A DNA stretch of 32,628 nt, taken from NCBI GenBank assembly GCA_027730505.1, contig JAQCGT010000015.1, forward strand, positions 1 to 32,628, written 5' to 3'. This stretch comes from Actinomycetota bacterium. Lineage in GTDB: Bacteria; Actinomycetota; Acidimicrobiia; Acidimicrobiales; Ilumatobacteraceae. The translations under genes and the position numbers were made by a program. How positions within the stretch are numbered: the first letter of the stretch is position 1; every line of letters starts with the position of its first letter. Below the pieces are notes generated by a model. That model was not told the DNA's origin and made no database searches. It saw only the letters and a list, made by a program, of their open reading frames with translations. Below, piece after piece: positions 1-8,584 of this stretch.

Positions 1-1
1 G

Positions 2-1135
2 GGCCGCCCCGGCGACACCGACACCGGTGGCGTGACCGGTCTCGACTGTCTCGCGTTCTTGTGGTGGGGTCAACTGTCAGGAACCGTGCCCATGGTGGGC
101 ATCAATGCCGGGTATTGCTTCGCGGGCAACGCGGCGATCCTCGGCTGCTGTGACGTGGTGATCGCTACACGGGACTCCAACATCGGTATGGGGGGTCCGG
201 CGATGATCGAAGGTGGCGGACTCGGCGTCTACGAACCGACCGAGATCGGCCCGGTCTCGGTGCAGTCCGCGAATGGCGTCATCGACATCCTCGTCGACGA
301 CGAAGCCGAGGCGGTCGCCGTCGCCAAGCGGTACCTCTCGTATTTCCAGGGGTCGGTGAGCGAATGGTCGTGTGCTGATCCCGCCGAGTTGCGTGATGTG
401 ATCCCGGTCGACCGGCTGCGGGCCTATGACGTGCGTCGTGCGATCGATGGGATCTTTGATACCGACAGCGTGCTCGAGCTGCGACGTGAGTTCGGAATCG
501 GGATGATCACCGCGTTCGCCCGTATCGAGGGCAGGCCGGTCGGAGTCATTGCGAATAACCCGGCTCACCTGGCCGGAGCGATCGACAGCGACGGTGCTGA
601 CAAGGCGGCACGGTTCATGCAACTGTGCGACGCGCACCAGATTCCGATCGTCACACTTGTCGACACGCCGGGGATGATGGTGGGTCCCGATGTCGAACAG
701 ACAGCGCTGGTGCGCCACTGCAGTCGACTCTTCGTCACCGGTGCGAACCTCTCGGTTCCGGTGGTGTCGATCGTGTTGCGTAAGTCGTACGGGCTCGGCG
801 CTCAGGCGATGATGGGTGGCAGCACGAAGGCACCGTTGGCCTGTCTGGCCTGGCCGACCGGAGAGTTCGGGGGGATGGGGCTCGAGGGCTACGTGCGACT
901 CGGCTATCGGAAAGAACTCGAGGCGGCGGGATCACCCGCGGAGTCCGAGCGGCTCTTCCAAGAGTTGGTCGATCGGTTGTATGAGCACGGTAAAGCTCTC
1001 AGCATCGCGACGTGGTTCGAGATCGATGATGTGATCGACCCGGCAGACACCCGTCGGTGGATCACCACATTGCTGCGTTCGACCCCCGTGCCGGACCGGA
1101 CTCGGCCCACACGACCCCAGGTCGACACCTGGTGA
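2..1135 (+). CDS. Acyl-CoA carboxylase carboxyltransferase (beta) subunit, acetyl/propionyl-CoA carboxylase type; 5' partial
   Basis: Frame is open from base 2 (GRPGDTDTGGVTGLD...), so the GTG at 32 is probably not the true start. Motifs: GINAGYCFAGNAAILGCCDVVIAT, GMGGPAMIEGGGLG, IANNPAHLAGAIDSDGADKAARFMQLCDAHQIPIVTLVDTPGMMVG, YGLGAQAMMGGS. Confidence 0.9.
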   Translation, partial: GRPGDTDTGGVTGLDCLAFLWWGQLSGTVPMVGINAGYCFAGNAAILGCCDVVIATRDSNIGMGGPAMIEGGGLGVYEPTEIGPVSVQSANGVIDILVDDEAEAVAVAKRYLSYFQGSVSEWSCADPAELRDVIPVDRLRAYDVRRAIDGIFDTDSVLELRREFGIGMITAFARIEGRPVGVIANNPAHLAGAIDSDGADKAARFMQLCDAHQIPIVTLVDTPGMMVGPDVEQTALVRHCSRLFVTGANLSVPVVSIVLRKSYGLGAQAMMGGSTKAPLACLAWPTGEFGGMGLEGYVRLGYRKELEAAGSPAESERLFQELVDRLYEHGKALSIATWFEIDDVIDPADTRRWITTLLRSTPVPDRTRPTRPQVDTW

Positions 1136-1140
1136 CGAAC

Positions 1141-1818
1141 TCAGTGCTGGAAGACGAAGTTCGTCTGCTTCACCGAGCCCATGGTCGCGGACGAGGCGAC
1201 GGAATAGCGATGCCCGGGATAGAGCACGACCTCGTCGGGCACTGAGTGGAGCAACCGCAGACTCTGTGCCATTGCGGCTGGGTCTGATCCAGGCAGGTCG
1301 GTCCGTCCACATCCGTCGAGGAACAGCGTGTCGCCCGCAACGAGACGACCATCGACGAGGAAGCACTGGCTGCCCGGGGTGTGCCCCGGTGTGTGCACGA
1401 GGGTGATCTCCACCCCGCCGACGGCGACCACATCGCCCGGATCATGGGCAACGAGATCGTCGGCGGTGACGCTCGCTGTCCGCTCCATCCATGGCACTTC
1501 TGCACTCTGGACATGGATGGGGCATGACACCTGCTCGAGAAGTGCTGCGACCCCTTCGATCTCATGTCCCATGATCGATCCGCCCACGTGGTCGGCGTGA
1601 TAGTGGGTGGCGAGAACACCAGCGACGGACATTCCATCGGCTGCGACAGCATCGACGAGATCTGCGACGCGCCAAGCCGGATCGACGAGGAGGCACTCAC
1701 CGGTTTCTCGGTCTCCGATGGCGTAGGCGAAGTTGACCATCTGGGTGGCGAATGCGTCACCGACGGCGAAGTCTCGCCCGGAGAGCAACTGGCGGAAGTA
1801 GAGGCGTTCATCGGCCAT
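1141..1818 (-). CDS. MBL-fold metallo-hydrolase (glyoxalase II-like)
   Basis: THYHADHVGG metal-binding motif, HTPGHTPGSQCF, AGDTLF, YPGHRYS. Confidence 0.9.
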   Translation of the reverse strand: MADERLYFRQLLSGRDFAVGDAFATQMVNFAYAIGDRETGECLLVDPAWRVADLVDAVAADGMSVAGVLATHYHADHVGGSIMGHEIEGVAALLEQVSCPIHVQSAEVPWMERTASVTADDLVAHDPGDVVAVGGVEITLVHTPGHTPGSQCFLVDGRLVAGDTLFLDGCGRTDLPGSDPAAMAQSLRLLHSVPDEVVLYPGHRYSVASSATMGSVKQTNFVFQH

Positions 1819-1824
1819 GTTCCG

Positions 1825-1834
1825 AGCGTACGCT
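1825..1834. promoter_or_regulatory. Putative bidirectional promoter: AGCGTACGCT, two opposed TANNNT -10 hexamers sharing TA
   Basis: TACGCT on both strands; 6 nt to ATG at 1818 (-) and 8 nt to GTG at 1843 (+). Lies inside the 12-bp palindrome GAGCGTACGCTC (1824-1835). Confidence 0.55.
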
Positions 1835-1842
1835 CATGGCTC

Positions 1843-2970
1843 GTGCAGACCGACACCGACACCACAGCTTCTCGACGTTCGGACACCGTTCGCTATGGCG
1901 TGATCGGCACCGGGATGATGGGGGTTGAACACATCGAGAACATCGCGCACCTCGATGGTGCCTTGGTCACGGCCGTGTCGGATCCCGTTGCTGAGCGGCG
2001 TGCGATCGGTTCGGCCACGGTCAGGTCCTTCGGAGGTGATGCGCCCATCGAATTCGACGATCACCGAGCGCTGCTCGATTCCGGTCTCGTCGACGCCGTG
2101 GTGATCGCATCACCGAACATGACCCATGTTGACGTCTTGGGTGATGTCCTTGACTCGGGTGTCCACGTGATGGTCGAAAAGCCTCTCTGCACGACCGTTC
2201 AGGACTGTCGGCGAGTGGTCGCAGCAGCGGCGTCAGGTCCTGCCAACCGTGTGGTGTGGATGGGGCTCGAATACCGCTACATGCCACCGACCACCGCCTT
2301 GCTCGGTGAGGTGCGGTCGGGTTCGGTCGGCAACGTCAAGATGGTGGCGATCCGTGAGCATCGCTTTCCGTTCCTCGTCAAGGTCGGGAACTGGAACCGT
2401 TTCAGCCGCAATACCGGGGGCACACTGGTCGAGAAGTGTTGCCACTTCTTCGATCTCATGCGTCTCGTGGCTGACTCGGATCCGGTGCGAGTGATGGCAT
2501 CGGGGGGGCAGGACGTCAATCACCTCGATGAGGTCTATGACGGCGAGGTGCCGGACATCCTCGACAACGCCTATGTCATCGTCGAGTTCGCGAACGGGGT
2601 GCGAGGCATGCTCGACCTGTGCATGTTCGCCGAGGCCAGCGTCAACGAGCAGGAGATCTCGGTGACCGGCGACGAGGGCAAGGTCGAGGCGCTCGTGACC
2701 CAATCATTGCTCCGCGTCGGCCGTCGTTCTGATGGATCGCATGTGGTCGCTGAGCGTCCGATCGTGGCTGACGGGGTGCGGCACGTCGGCCTACACCACG
2801 GCGCCAGCTACCTCGAGCATGTCGACTTCATCGAGTCGGTGCGCGCCGGACGTCCGGCGGCGGTCACGCTTGGTGACGGACTCTGGTCGGTTGCGATGGG
2901 CGTGGCGGCACACCGTTCGATCGAGCGGGGAGCTCCGGTCATGATCGATGAGGTGATGGCTGATGGCTGA
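1843..2970 (+). CDS. Gfo/Idh/MocA family oxidoreductase
   Basis: N-terminal VRYGVIGTGMMGVEHIENI Rossmann motif and VMVEKPLCTT (EKP motif). GTG 1843 chosen over the ORF-track start at 1564, which is antisense to the MBL gene. Confidence 0.88.
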   Translation: MQTDTDTTASRRSDTVRYGVIGTGMMGVEHIENIAHLDGALVTAVSDPVAERRAIGSATVRSFGGDAPIEFDDHRALLDSGLVDAVVIASPNMTHVDVLGDVLDSGVHVMVEKPLCTTVQDCRRVVAAAASGPANRVVWMGLEYRYMPPTTALLGEVRSGSVGNVKMVAIREHRFPFLVKVGNWNRFSRNTGGTLVEKCCHFFDLMRLVADSDPVRVMASGGQDVNHLDEVYDGEVPDILDNAYVIVEFANGVRGMLDLCMFAEASVNEQEISVTGDEGKVEALVTQSLLRVGRRSDGSHVVAERPIVADGVRHVGLHHGASYLEHVDFIESVRAGRPAAVTLGDGLWSVAMGVAAHRSIERGAPVMIDEVMADG

Positions 2971-4423
2971 ACGACTGCGGTCACTCAGCGAGGGCCAGAT
3001 GGTGCTCCTCGGAGGAGACAGGGTCGTTCGAGTCGATGCGCAACTCGCTGCGGCGTTCAACGACGGTGACCGCCTGCTCGTCGCCGGTGACGAGTTGCTC
3101 CATGTGCCGGCCACTGAGGCAGCGATCTCGCGTCAGGCCGTCGACGCAGCCCTGACCGCCTTCACGGGTCTGGCGTCCTGCTCCGATGAGCAGATCGATG
3201 CATTCTTTGCTGGGTTCGCTTCTCGGCTCGCCGACGTGGAAGTTGCTGATGCTCTCCGCTCGGCCAACGAGAGTGACGTCGTGGCGGCGCGTGAGCGTGG
3301 CCGAGCAACGACCCGGTTGATCCTCGACGATCGAATGCTCGCCGACATGATCACTGGGCTCGAGATGTGGCGTGATCTTCCCGGGGCCCGCGATGCCGTG
3401 GTGTCGACCGTCGATCATCCCGGTTGGTCCATTGACGTTCGGCGGGCCCCTCTCGGGGTGGTCGGCTTCGTTTTTGAGGGGCGCCCGAATGTGTTCGCCG
3501 ACGCGGCAGGTGTAGTCAGGACGGGAAACACTGCGGTTCTGCGGATCGGATCAGATGCCCTCGGGACGGCGCAGGCGATCGTTACTCATGCGCTCGCCCC
3601 GGCGCTCAAGTCAGCAGGCCTGCCGCCCGGAACCGTGACCCTTGTCGAGTCAGCAGCCCATGCCGCTGGATGGGCGCTGTTCGCCGACGACCGACTGTCG
3701 TTGGCGGTCGCGCGGGGATCGGGACCTGCTGTCGATCAGCTGGGTTCGATCGCCCGATCGGCGGGGGTGCCGGCAAGTCTGCACGGAACGGGGGGCGCCT
3801 GGATGATCGTGGCTCCCGACGCTGATCGTGCCCGCCTGACCTCGGTCATCGGGGCGTCGCTCGATCGCAAGGTTTGCAACACATTGAATGTGTGCTGCGT
3901 GCCTCGAGAACAGGCCGAAGCACTCCTGCCGGCGGTGATCGCGGGAGCCGCGCGAGCAGGACGAGACCGTGACACGACCACCATCATCCATATGGATGAC
4001 GAGGTGAGGGCGCTGGTGGCGAGCGCCGCCGATCTCGACGCGATTGTGGCTGCGCCGATGCCCGACGGAGGGCTCGGGGTCGAGTGGGAATGGGACGCAA
4101 ATCCAGAGTTTACGCTCATCGTGGTCGACAACATTGCCGATGCCGTCGACCGCTGCAATCGGCACAGTCCCCACTTCGTGGTGTCGGTGGTGACCGACAA
4201 TCCCGACACCGTCGCCGAGGTCTATCGATCGGTCGACGCCCCATTCGTCGGTGACGGCTTCACCCGATGGGTCGACGGTCAGTACGCCCTCAGCGAGCCA
4301 GAACTCGGGTTGTCGAACTGGGAGCACGGTCGGCTGCTCGGACGAGGCGGTGTGCTGACGGGGGCTTCGGTGCACACATTGCGTCTCGTGGCGCGCTTCG
4401 CCGATGCTGGAATCACACGCTGA
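2963..4423 (+). CDS. Glutamate-5-semialdehyde dehydrogenase (ProA)-like aldehyde dehydrogenase, divergent, with N-terminal extension
   Basis: RRAPLGVVGFVFEGRPNVFADAAGVVRTGNTAVLRIGSDAL matches the ProA core; DRKVCNTLNVCCVP contains the likely catalytic Cys. Start overlaps the upstream stop. Confidence 0.8.
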   Translation: MAERLRSLSEGQMVLLGGDRVVRVDAQLAAAFNDGDRLLVAGDELLHVPATEAAISRQAVDAALTAFTGLASCSDEQIDAFFAGFASRLADVEVADALRSANESDVVAARERGRATTRLILDDRMLADMITGLEMWRDLPGARDAVVSTVDHPGWSIDVRRAPLGVVGFVFEGRPNVFADAAGVVRTGNTAVLRIGSDALGTAQAIVTHALAPALKSAGLPPGTVTLVESAAHAAGWALFADDRLSLAVARGSGPAVDQLGSIARSAGVPASLHGTGGAWMIVAPDADRARLTSVIGASLDRKVCNTLNVCCVPREQAEALLPAVIAGAARAGRDRDTTTIIHMDDEVRALVASAADLDAIVAAPMPDGGLGVEWEWDANPEFTLIVVDNIADAVDRCNRHSPHFVVSVVTDNPDTVAEVYRSVDAPFVGDGFTRWVDGQYALSEPELGLSNWEHGRLLGRGGVLTGASVHTLRLVARFADAGITR

Positions 4424-4424
4424 C

Positions 4425-5840
4425 TCAGCGCCCGATCAGACCGTCGACGAATCCTCCCCAGAACCTGCTCGGTCGTCCGGTTCGATCTTCGGCTCGATCG
4501 GCGATTGCTGCGGCTCGGCGTCCTGCGTTGATTCCCGCCCATCGGACTGGTTCGGGTTCCCATCGGCGTGATCGGTGCCCGACCCAGGGGAGTCTCAGCA
4601 GCTCGTCATCGGGGTGCCGACCGCCGTCGAGTTCCCCGGCGATGAGGGCAGCAACGGTTCGGCCCGCGAGGTTGGTGGTGCTCACACCGTCCCCGACGTA
4701 GCCGCCGGCCGTCGTGATTCCGGTGCGACGGTCGAGGTCGACTGAGCAGGTCCAGTCACGTGGTGCGCCGAGCGGACCGCCCCAATGGTGGGTGAATTCG
4801 GCCTCGCGCAGCACGGGGAACAGGTCGATGAGCGCCTCGACGATGAGATCGCGAACCCGGCGATCGGTGTCGAAACCGGCATCGATACGGCTGCCGAAGT
4901 GGTATGGGGCGCCACGACCACCGAACGCGAAGCGGCCGTCGGCGGTGCGCTGTCCGTAGATGATGAGATGTCGGGCGTCGTCGAAGGTCGGGCGGTTGGC
5001 GAGACCGATGTCCTCCCAGGTGCTGTCCGGAAGGGGCTCGGTCGCGACCATCATCGAGTAGAGCGGAATCATGGACCGTCGCTGCCCTGACAACTGTGAG
5101 GTGTACGCCTCTGTGGCGCGGACCACGTGGTGCGCCATAAGGGTCCCGCGGTCGGTCTCAACTCGACCGGGGGAGATGGAGGTGGCTCTGACCGGCGCCA
5201 GGATCCGGACGCCTTTTCGTAGCACAGCCCTCGCAATCCCATGAGTGAGCGCCGCTGGATGGATCGCTGCGCAGTGTGGGGTGTAGATGGCACCCCGCAA
5301 CGAGGTCATCGCACAGATATCTCTCGCTTCACCTGCATCGAGGAGACGGAGATCGTCATCGTCGAATCCAAAGCGACGATGTACCGCGATCTCGTGGCGA
5401 ATGCGATCGAGCTGTGGGGCGGATCGAGCTGCCGTGATCGAACCGCCGCGAGCCATCTGCGCGTCGATACCTTCGGCGAGGGTGACGCGTTCGATCTCGT
5501 CGAGCGTGGCGAACATGGCCCGCTGCATTGCGATGGCGGCGTCTCGACCGTGTTTTCGGCTCATCTTCTCGAGACTCATTGGGAGAAGCGCTGATGCCCA
5601 GCCGCCGTTCCGACCGCTGGCTCCGAATCCGACGTCACTCGCTTCGATCACGCAGATCGAGAGCGTTGGGAGGCGTTCAGCCAGGTAGTACGCAGACCAC
5701 AGGCCGGTGAGGCCCGCCCCGATGATCGCGACGTCGCATGACACTGCGCCGTCCATGCGCGACGTCGGGCACCGTAGGCTCGGATCCAAGGTGTCGTCCC
5801 ACAACGACCCGTTCGTCGGGGTGAGAGCATCCGGACTCAT
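4425..5840 (-). CDS. FAD-dependent oxidoreductase, DAO (glycine/D-amino acid oxidase-like) family
   Basis: CDVAIIGAGLTGLWSAYYLAERLPTLSICVIEASDVGFGASGRNGGWA dinucleotide-binding motif; C-terminal GYVGDGVSTTNLAGRTVAALI. ATG 5840 preferred. Confidence 0.9.
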   Translation of the reverse strand: MSPDALTPTNGSLWDDTLDPSLRCPTSRMDGAVSCDVAIIGAGLTGLWSAYYLAERLPTLSICVIEASDVGFGASGRNGGWASALLPMSLEKMSRKHGRDAAIAMQRAMFATLDEIERVTLAEGIDAQMARGGSITAARSAPQLDRIRHEIAVHRRFGFDDDDLRLLDAGEARDICAMTSLRGAIYTPHCAAIHPAALTHGIARAVLRKGVRILAPVRATSISPGRVETDRGTLMAHHVVRATEAYTSQLSGQRRSMIPLYSMMVATEPLPDSTWEDIGLANRPTFDDARHLIIYGQRTADGRFAFGGRGAPYHFGSRIDAGFDTDRRVRDLIVEALIDLFPVLREAEFTHHWGGPLGAPRDWTCSVDLDRRTGITTAGGYVGDGVSTTNLAGRTVAALIAGELDGGRHPDDELLRLPWVGHRSRRWEPEPVRWAGINAGRRAAAIADRAEDRTGRPSRFWGGFVDGLIGR

Positions 5841-5846
5841 GGACGA

Positions 5847-5852
5847 ATCGTA
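5847..5852 (-). promoter_or_regulatory. Putative -10 (TACGAT) for the DAO gene, leaderless
   Basis: TACGAT on the minus strand, 6 nt before ATG 5840. Confidence 0.5.
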
Positions 5853-5881
5853 GATCGGCACTCTTGGAGCCAACACGACTT

Positions 5882-6703
5882 ATGGATGGAGCACAACACC
5901 GCAGCGATGGCGCCTGGCCCGCTCCGACGGGCCCGGCGGTCGGCTGGTACGAGAGCCCCGATGGTCGACGACATTTCGACGGGGTTCACTGGTCGGAGCC
6001 GGTGCTCGACCCACTTGCGACCCGTGTCGGAGTGGGGGCCTTGGCCGTGCTGGCGGCGTCGCTGCTGCTCAGCCGGGTTGCTGTCGTTCTTCTCGAGTCA
6101 GTTGGCATACCCGTCGGGGTGTTGGTGGTGCTGCTCATCGTGGGCGGGTACGGGCCCCCGGCCTGGTGGTGCGTCAGAACGGTTCGTCGGGCGCGGGGGG
6201 CTGCGTGGCGAGCATCGATCGGGCTGTCGGTCCGGGGTGTCGACCTTGCATGGGGCTTGCTGGCTTGGCTATCGGCGGTCGTTCTTCAGGCCGTCGTGTT
6301 GGCGATTCTGATGGGACTTGACATTCCGGTGGCATCGAATGCGTCGGGGTTGACCGATGATGGGATACCCACGTGGTATCTGGTGGCGACAGCACTAGCC
6401 GCAGTTGTCGCAGCGCCTCTGGTTGAAGAGCTCGTATTCCGTGGCGTGGTGCTGGCGTCGCTCACCGAGCGGCTTGGAGCGCTAGGAGCGATCGTCGTTC
6501 AGGGGCTGATCTTCGGGGCCGTGCACGCTGACCCACTGTTTGGCTGGTCGAATCTTGGCTTGGTGCTCGTGCTTGGGACAGTGGGCATGGTCTTTGGGAC
6601 GGCCGCCCATCTCACTGGTCGCCTAGGAGCGGCTGTCATCGCTCATGCGCTATTCAATGGCGTCGTGATGGTGGTGCTGCTCACTGGGGTCCTTCCCGAG
6701 TGA
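5882..6703 (+). CDS. CPBP-family intramembrane protease with N-terminal DUF2510-like motif
   Basis: EELVFRGVVLASL (EExxxR), HALFNG and multiple hydrophobic segments; N-terminal GWYESPDGRRHFDGVHWSEP. The TTG at 5864 is an alternative start. Confidence 0.85.
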   Translation: MDGAQHRSDGAWPAPTGPAVGWYESPDGRRHFDGVHWSEPVLDPLATRVGVGALAVLAASLLLSRVAVVLLESVGIPVGVLVVLLIVGGYGPPAWWCVRTVRRARGAAWRASIGLSVRGVDLAWGLLAWLSAVVLQAVVLAILMGLDIPVASNASGLTDDGIPTWYLVATALAAVVAAPLVEELVFRGVVLASLTERLGALGAIVVQGLIFGAVHADPLFGWSNLGLVLVLGTVGMVFGTAAHLTGRLGAAVIAHALFNGVVMVVLLTGVLPE

Positions 6704-6704
6704 G

Positions 6705-7565
6705 TCAGGCAGACCGAGGCAGTGCCATGTTGTCGATGAGCCGGACGCCGCCGAACCAGGCGGCGACGATCACCGAGTAGCCACAGCCGTCAATCATCGT
6801 CGGCGAGCGTTCGAAGGTGGCCGAGTCGACCACTGCGACGTACTCGACGTCGTCTGCTGCCGGATCGATCAGGTCTCGTGCAGCGCGTTCGATGGCGTCT
6901 GGTCCATGGCCGGCGTTCGCGCATGCCACCGCAGCCAGCAGACCACGATGGATTGCGAGCGCCCTCTGGCGTGCGACCGAATCAAGCCGTCGATTTCGGC
7001 TCGACATGGCCAGACCGTCGGATTCACGGATCGTGTCGCCGGCGACGATGTCGACGCCCAGATCGAGATCGGTCACGGTTCGGCGGATGACAGTCAGCTG
7101 CTGGAGGTCCTTGGCGCCGAACACAGCGACATCGGGAGCGCAGGCATTGAGCAGTTTGATGACGACGGTTGCAACACCAGAGAAGTGGCCGGCACGGTGC
7201 TCGCCCTCCCACCTCGAGGCGATCGATCCGGGTTCGATCCTCGTGTCGAATCCCGATGGGTACATGGCCTCGGCGGCCGGAAGGTACACGGCATCCACGC
7301 CGTGCTCAGCGCAGATCGCCAAGTCGTCGTCGATGACGCGGGGATACGAGTCGAAGTCCTCGGCGCGGTTGAACTGAGTCGGATTGACGAAGATCGAGAC
7401 GATGACGTGATCGGCGTGACTCCGCGCGACATCGACGAGCGCCAGATGACCCCTGTGGAGCGCGCCCATGGTCGGCACCAGTGCCACGCGTCGCGCCGAC
7501 GCCTGATGTTCCAACGTCCACCGGCGCGCACTGGCCGGATCTCGGAGGATCAACGGTGTGCTCAT
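6705..7565 (-). CDS. panC: Pantothenate synthetase
   Basis: VALVPTMGALHRGHLALVDVAR, VSIFVNPTQFN, GVATVVIKLLN, FGAKDLQQLTVIRR, AMSSRNRRL. Confidence 0.95.
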   Translation of the reverse strand: MSTPLILRDPASARRWTLEHQASARRVALVPTMGALHRGHLALVDVARSHADHVIVSIFVNPTQFNRAEDFDSYPRVIDDDLAICAEHGVDAVYLPAAEAMYPSGFDTRIEPGSIASRWEGEHRAGHFSGVATVVIKLLNACAPDVAVFGAKDLQQLTVIRRTVTDLDLGVDIVAGDTIRESDGLAMSSRNRRLDSVARQRALAIHRGLLAAVACANAGHGPDAIERAARDLIDPAADDVEYVAVVDSATFERSPTMIDGCGYSVIVAAWFGGVRLIDNMALPRSA

Positions 7566-8584
7566 GACACAGCACTCGGGCAGAGCGAGAGGTAGGTCGG
7601 TCGGTCACGGGTCGGGGAAGCGGCGATGATTGCGTCGACACATGCCGAGGCCACACAGTCGGCGGCAACGGCGTGGATCTCGCTCAGTTGGGCGATTCGC
7701 TCGGCATCATCCAGTTCGACACGGCCGGTGGCGAGCGAGAACACGGTGTCACCGTCGGCCAGGGTGTGGACGGGTTTGATCGCTCGAGACAACCCGTCGT
7801 GTCCGGCCATGGCGATTCGAGTTGATTCGGCCCGGTCGATGCGGGCGTCAGTAGCCACAACCGCCAGGGTTGTGTTGAGCGCAGGCGCATCGAGGCAGTT
7901 GAGATGGTCCGAAAGGGCTCGGCGGTCATCGGCCGAGGGCCGTCGCAAGCCTGGCGTCCGGTGATGGGGAAGTCCGGTGGTCGCGTCGATGAGGGAACCA
8001 CGGGCGTTCACGACGCAGAGCGCTCCTACGGTCACCGCCACATCGTGTGTGCCGTCGACGGTGAACACCACCTTGGACGATGCCATGCCGATTCCGCCTC
8101 GGAGTCCGCCGGCGACAGCGCCCATTCCCGCTCCGACCGATCCGCGACGACGCTCCTTCGCGCTGGCCGCGGCCGCCGCACGGTAACCGAACCCGGCATC
8201 GGGGCGCGATGCGAATGAACCACCGCGGCCGAGATCGAAGATCACTGCGGTGGGCACGACAGGCACCACCTCACCCTTGTCGGGGCCGACCCGAAATCCG
8301 AGGTCTTGCTCTGCGAGGTAGTCCATCACGCCGTCGGCTGCGGCAAGTCCGTAGGCGCTTCCCCCGGTCAGACAGACCGCGTTGATCCGGTCTACGAGGT
8401 TCCATGGCACCAACGCATCGGTCTCGCGGGTGCCGGGGCCACCGCCACGAACATCAACCCCGGCGACCGCGCCTTCTGGCGCGAAAACGACGGTGGCTCC
8501 GGTCCTCCAGCCACGGCTCGAACGTTGATGATGGCCGACCCAGATTCCTGGTACGTCGGTGATCGATCCGTGATCAGTGAGCAT
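7562..8584 (-). CDS. P1 family peptidase (DmpA/BapA-type, N-terminal nucleophile)
   Basis: SITDVPGIWVGHHQ, TGATVVFAPEGAVAGVDVRGGGPGTRETD, LTGGSAYGLAAADGVM, LNTTLAVVATDARID. Start MLTDHG at 8584; the upstream part of ORF 7562..8965 is antisense shadow of the esterase. Confidence 0.9.
   Translation of the reverse strand: MLTDHGSITDVPGIWVGHHQRSSRGWRTGATVVFAPEGAVAGVDVRGGGPGTRETDALVPWNLVDRINAVCLTGGSAYGLAAADGVMDYLAEQDLGFRVGPDKGEVVPVVPTAVIFDLGRGGSFASRPDAGFGYRAAAAASAKERRRGSVGAGMGAVAGGLRGGIGMASSKVVFTVDGTHDVAVTVGALCVVNARGSLIDATTGLPHHRTPGLRRPSADDRRALSDHLNCLDAPALNTTLAVVATDARIDRAESTRIAMAGHDGLSRAIKPVHTLADGDTVFSLATGRVELDDAERIAQLSEIHAVAADCVASACVDAIIAASPTRDRPTYLSLCPSAVS

Noticed and set aside
77-718. 213-aa minus-strand ORF antisense to the carboxyltransferase
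   Set aside because: His/Asp/Arg-rich shadow of a well-supported conserved CDS; no recognisable motif.
1564-1842. N-terminal extension of the Gfo/Idh ORF
   Set aside because: Antisense to the MBL gene and not oxidoreductase-like; start moved to GTG 1843.
7217-7240. GGGTTCGATCC, resembling a tRNA T-arm
   Set aside because: Lies within panC coding sequence with no acceptor or anticodon stems around it.
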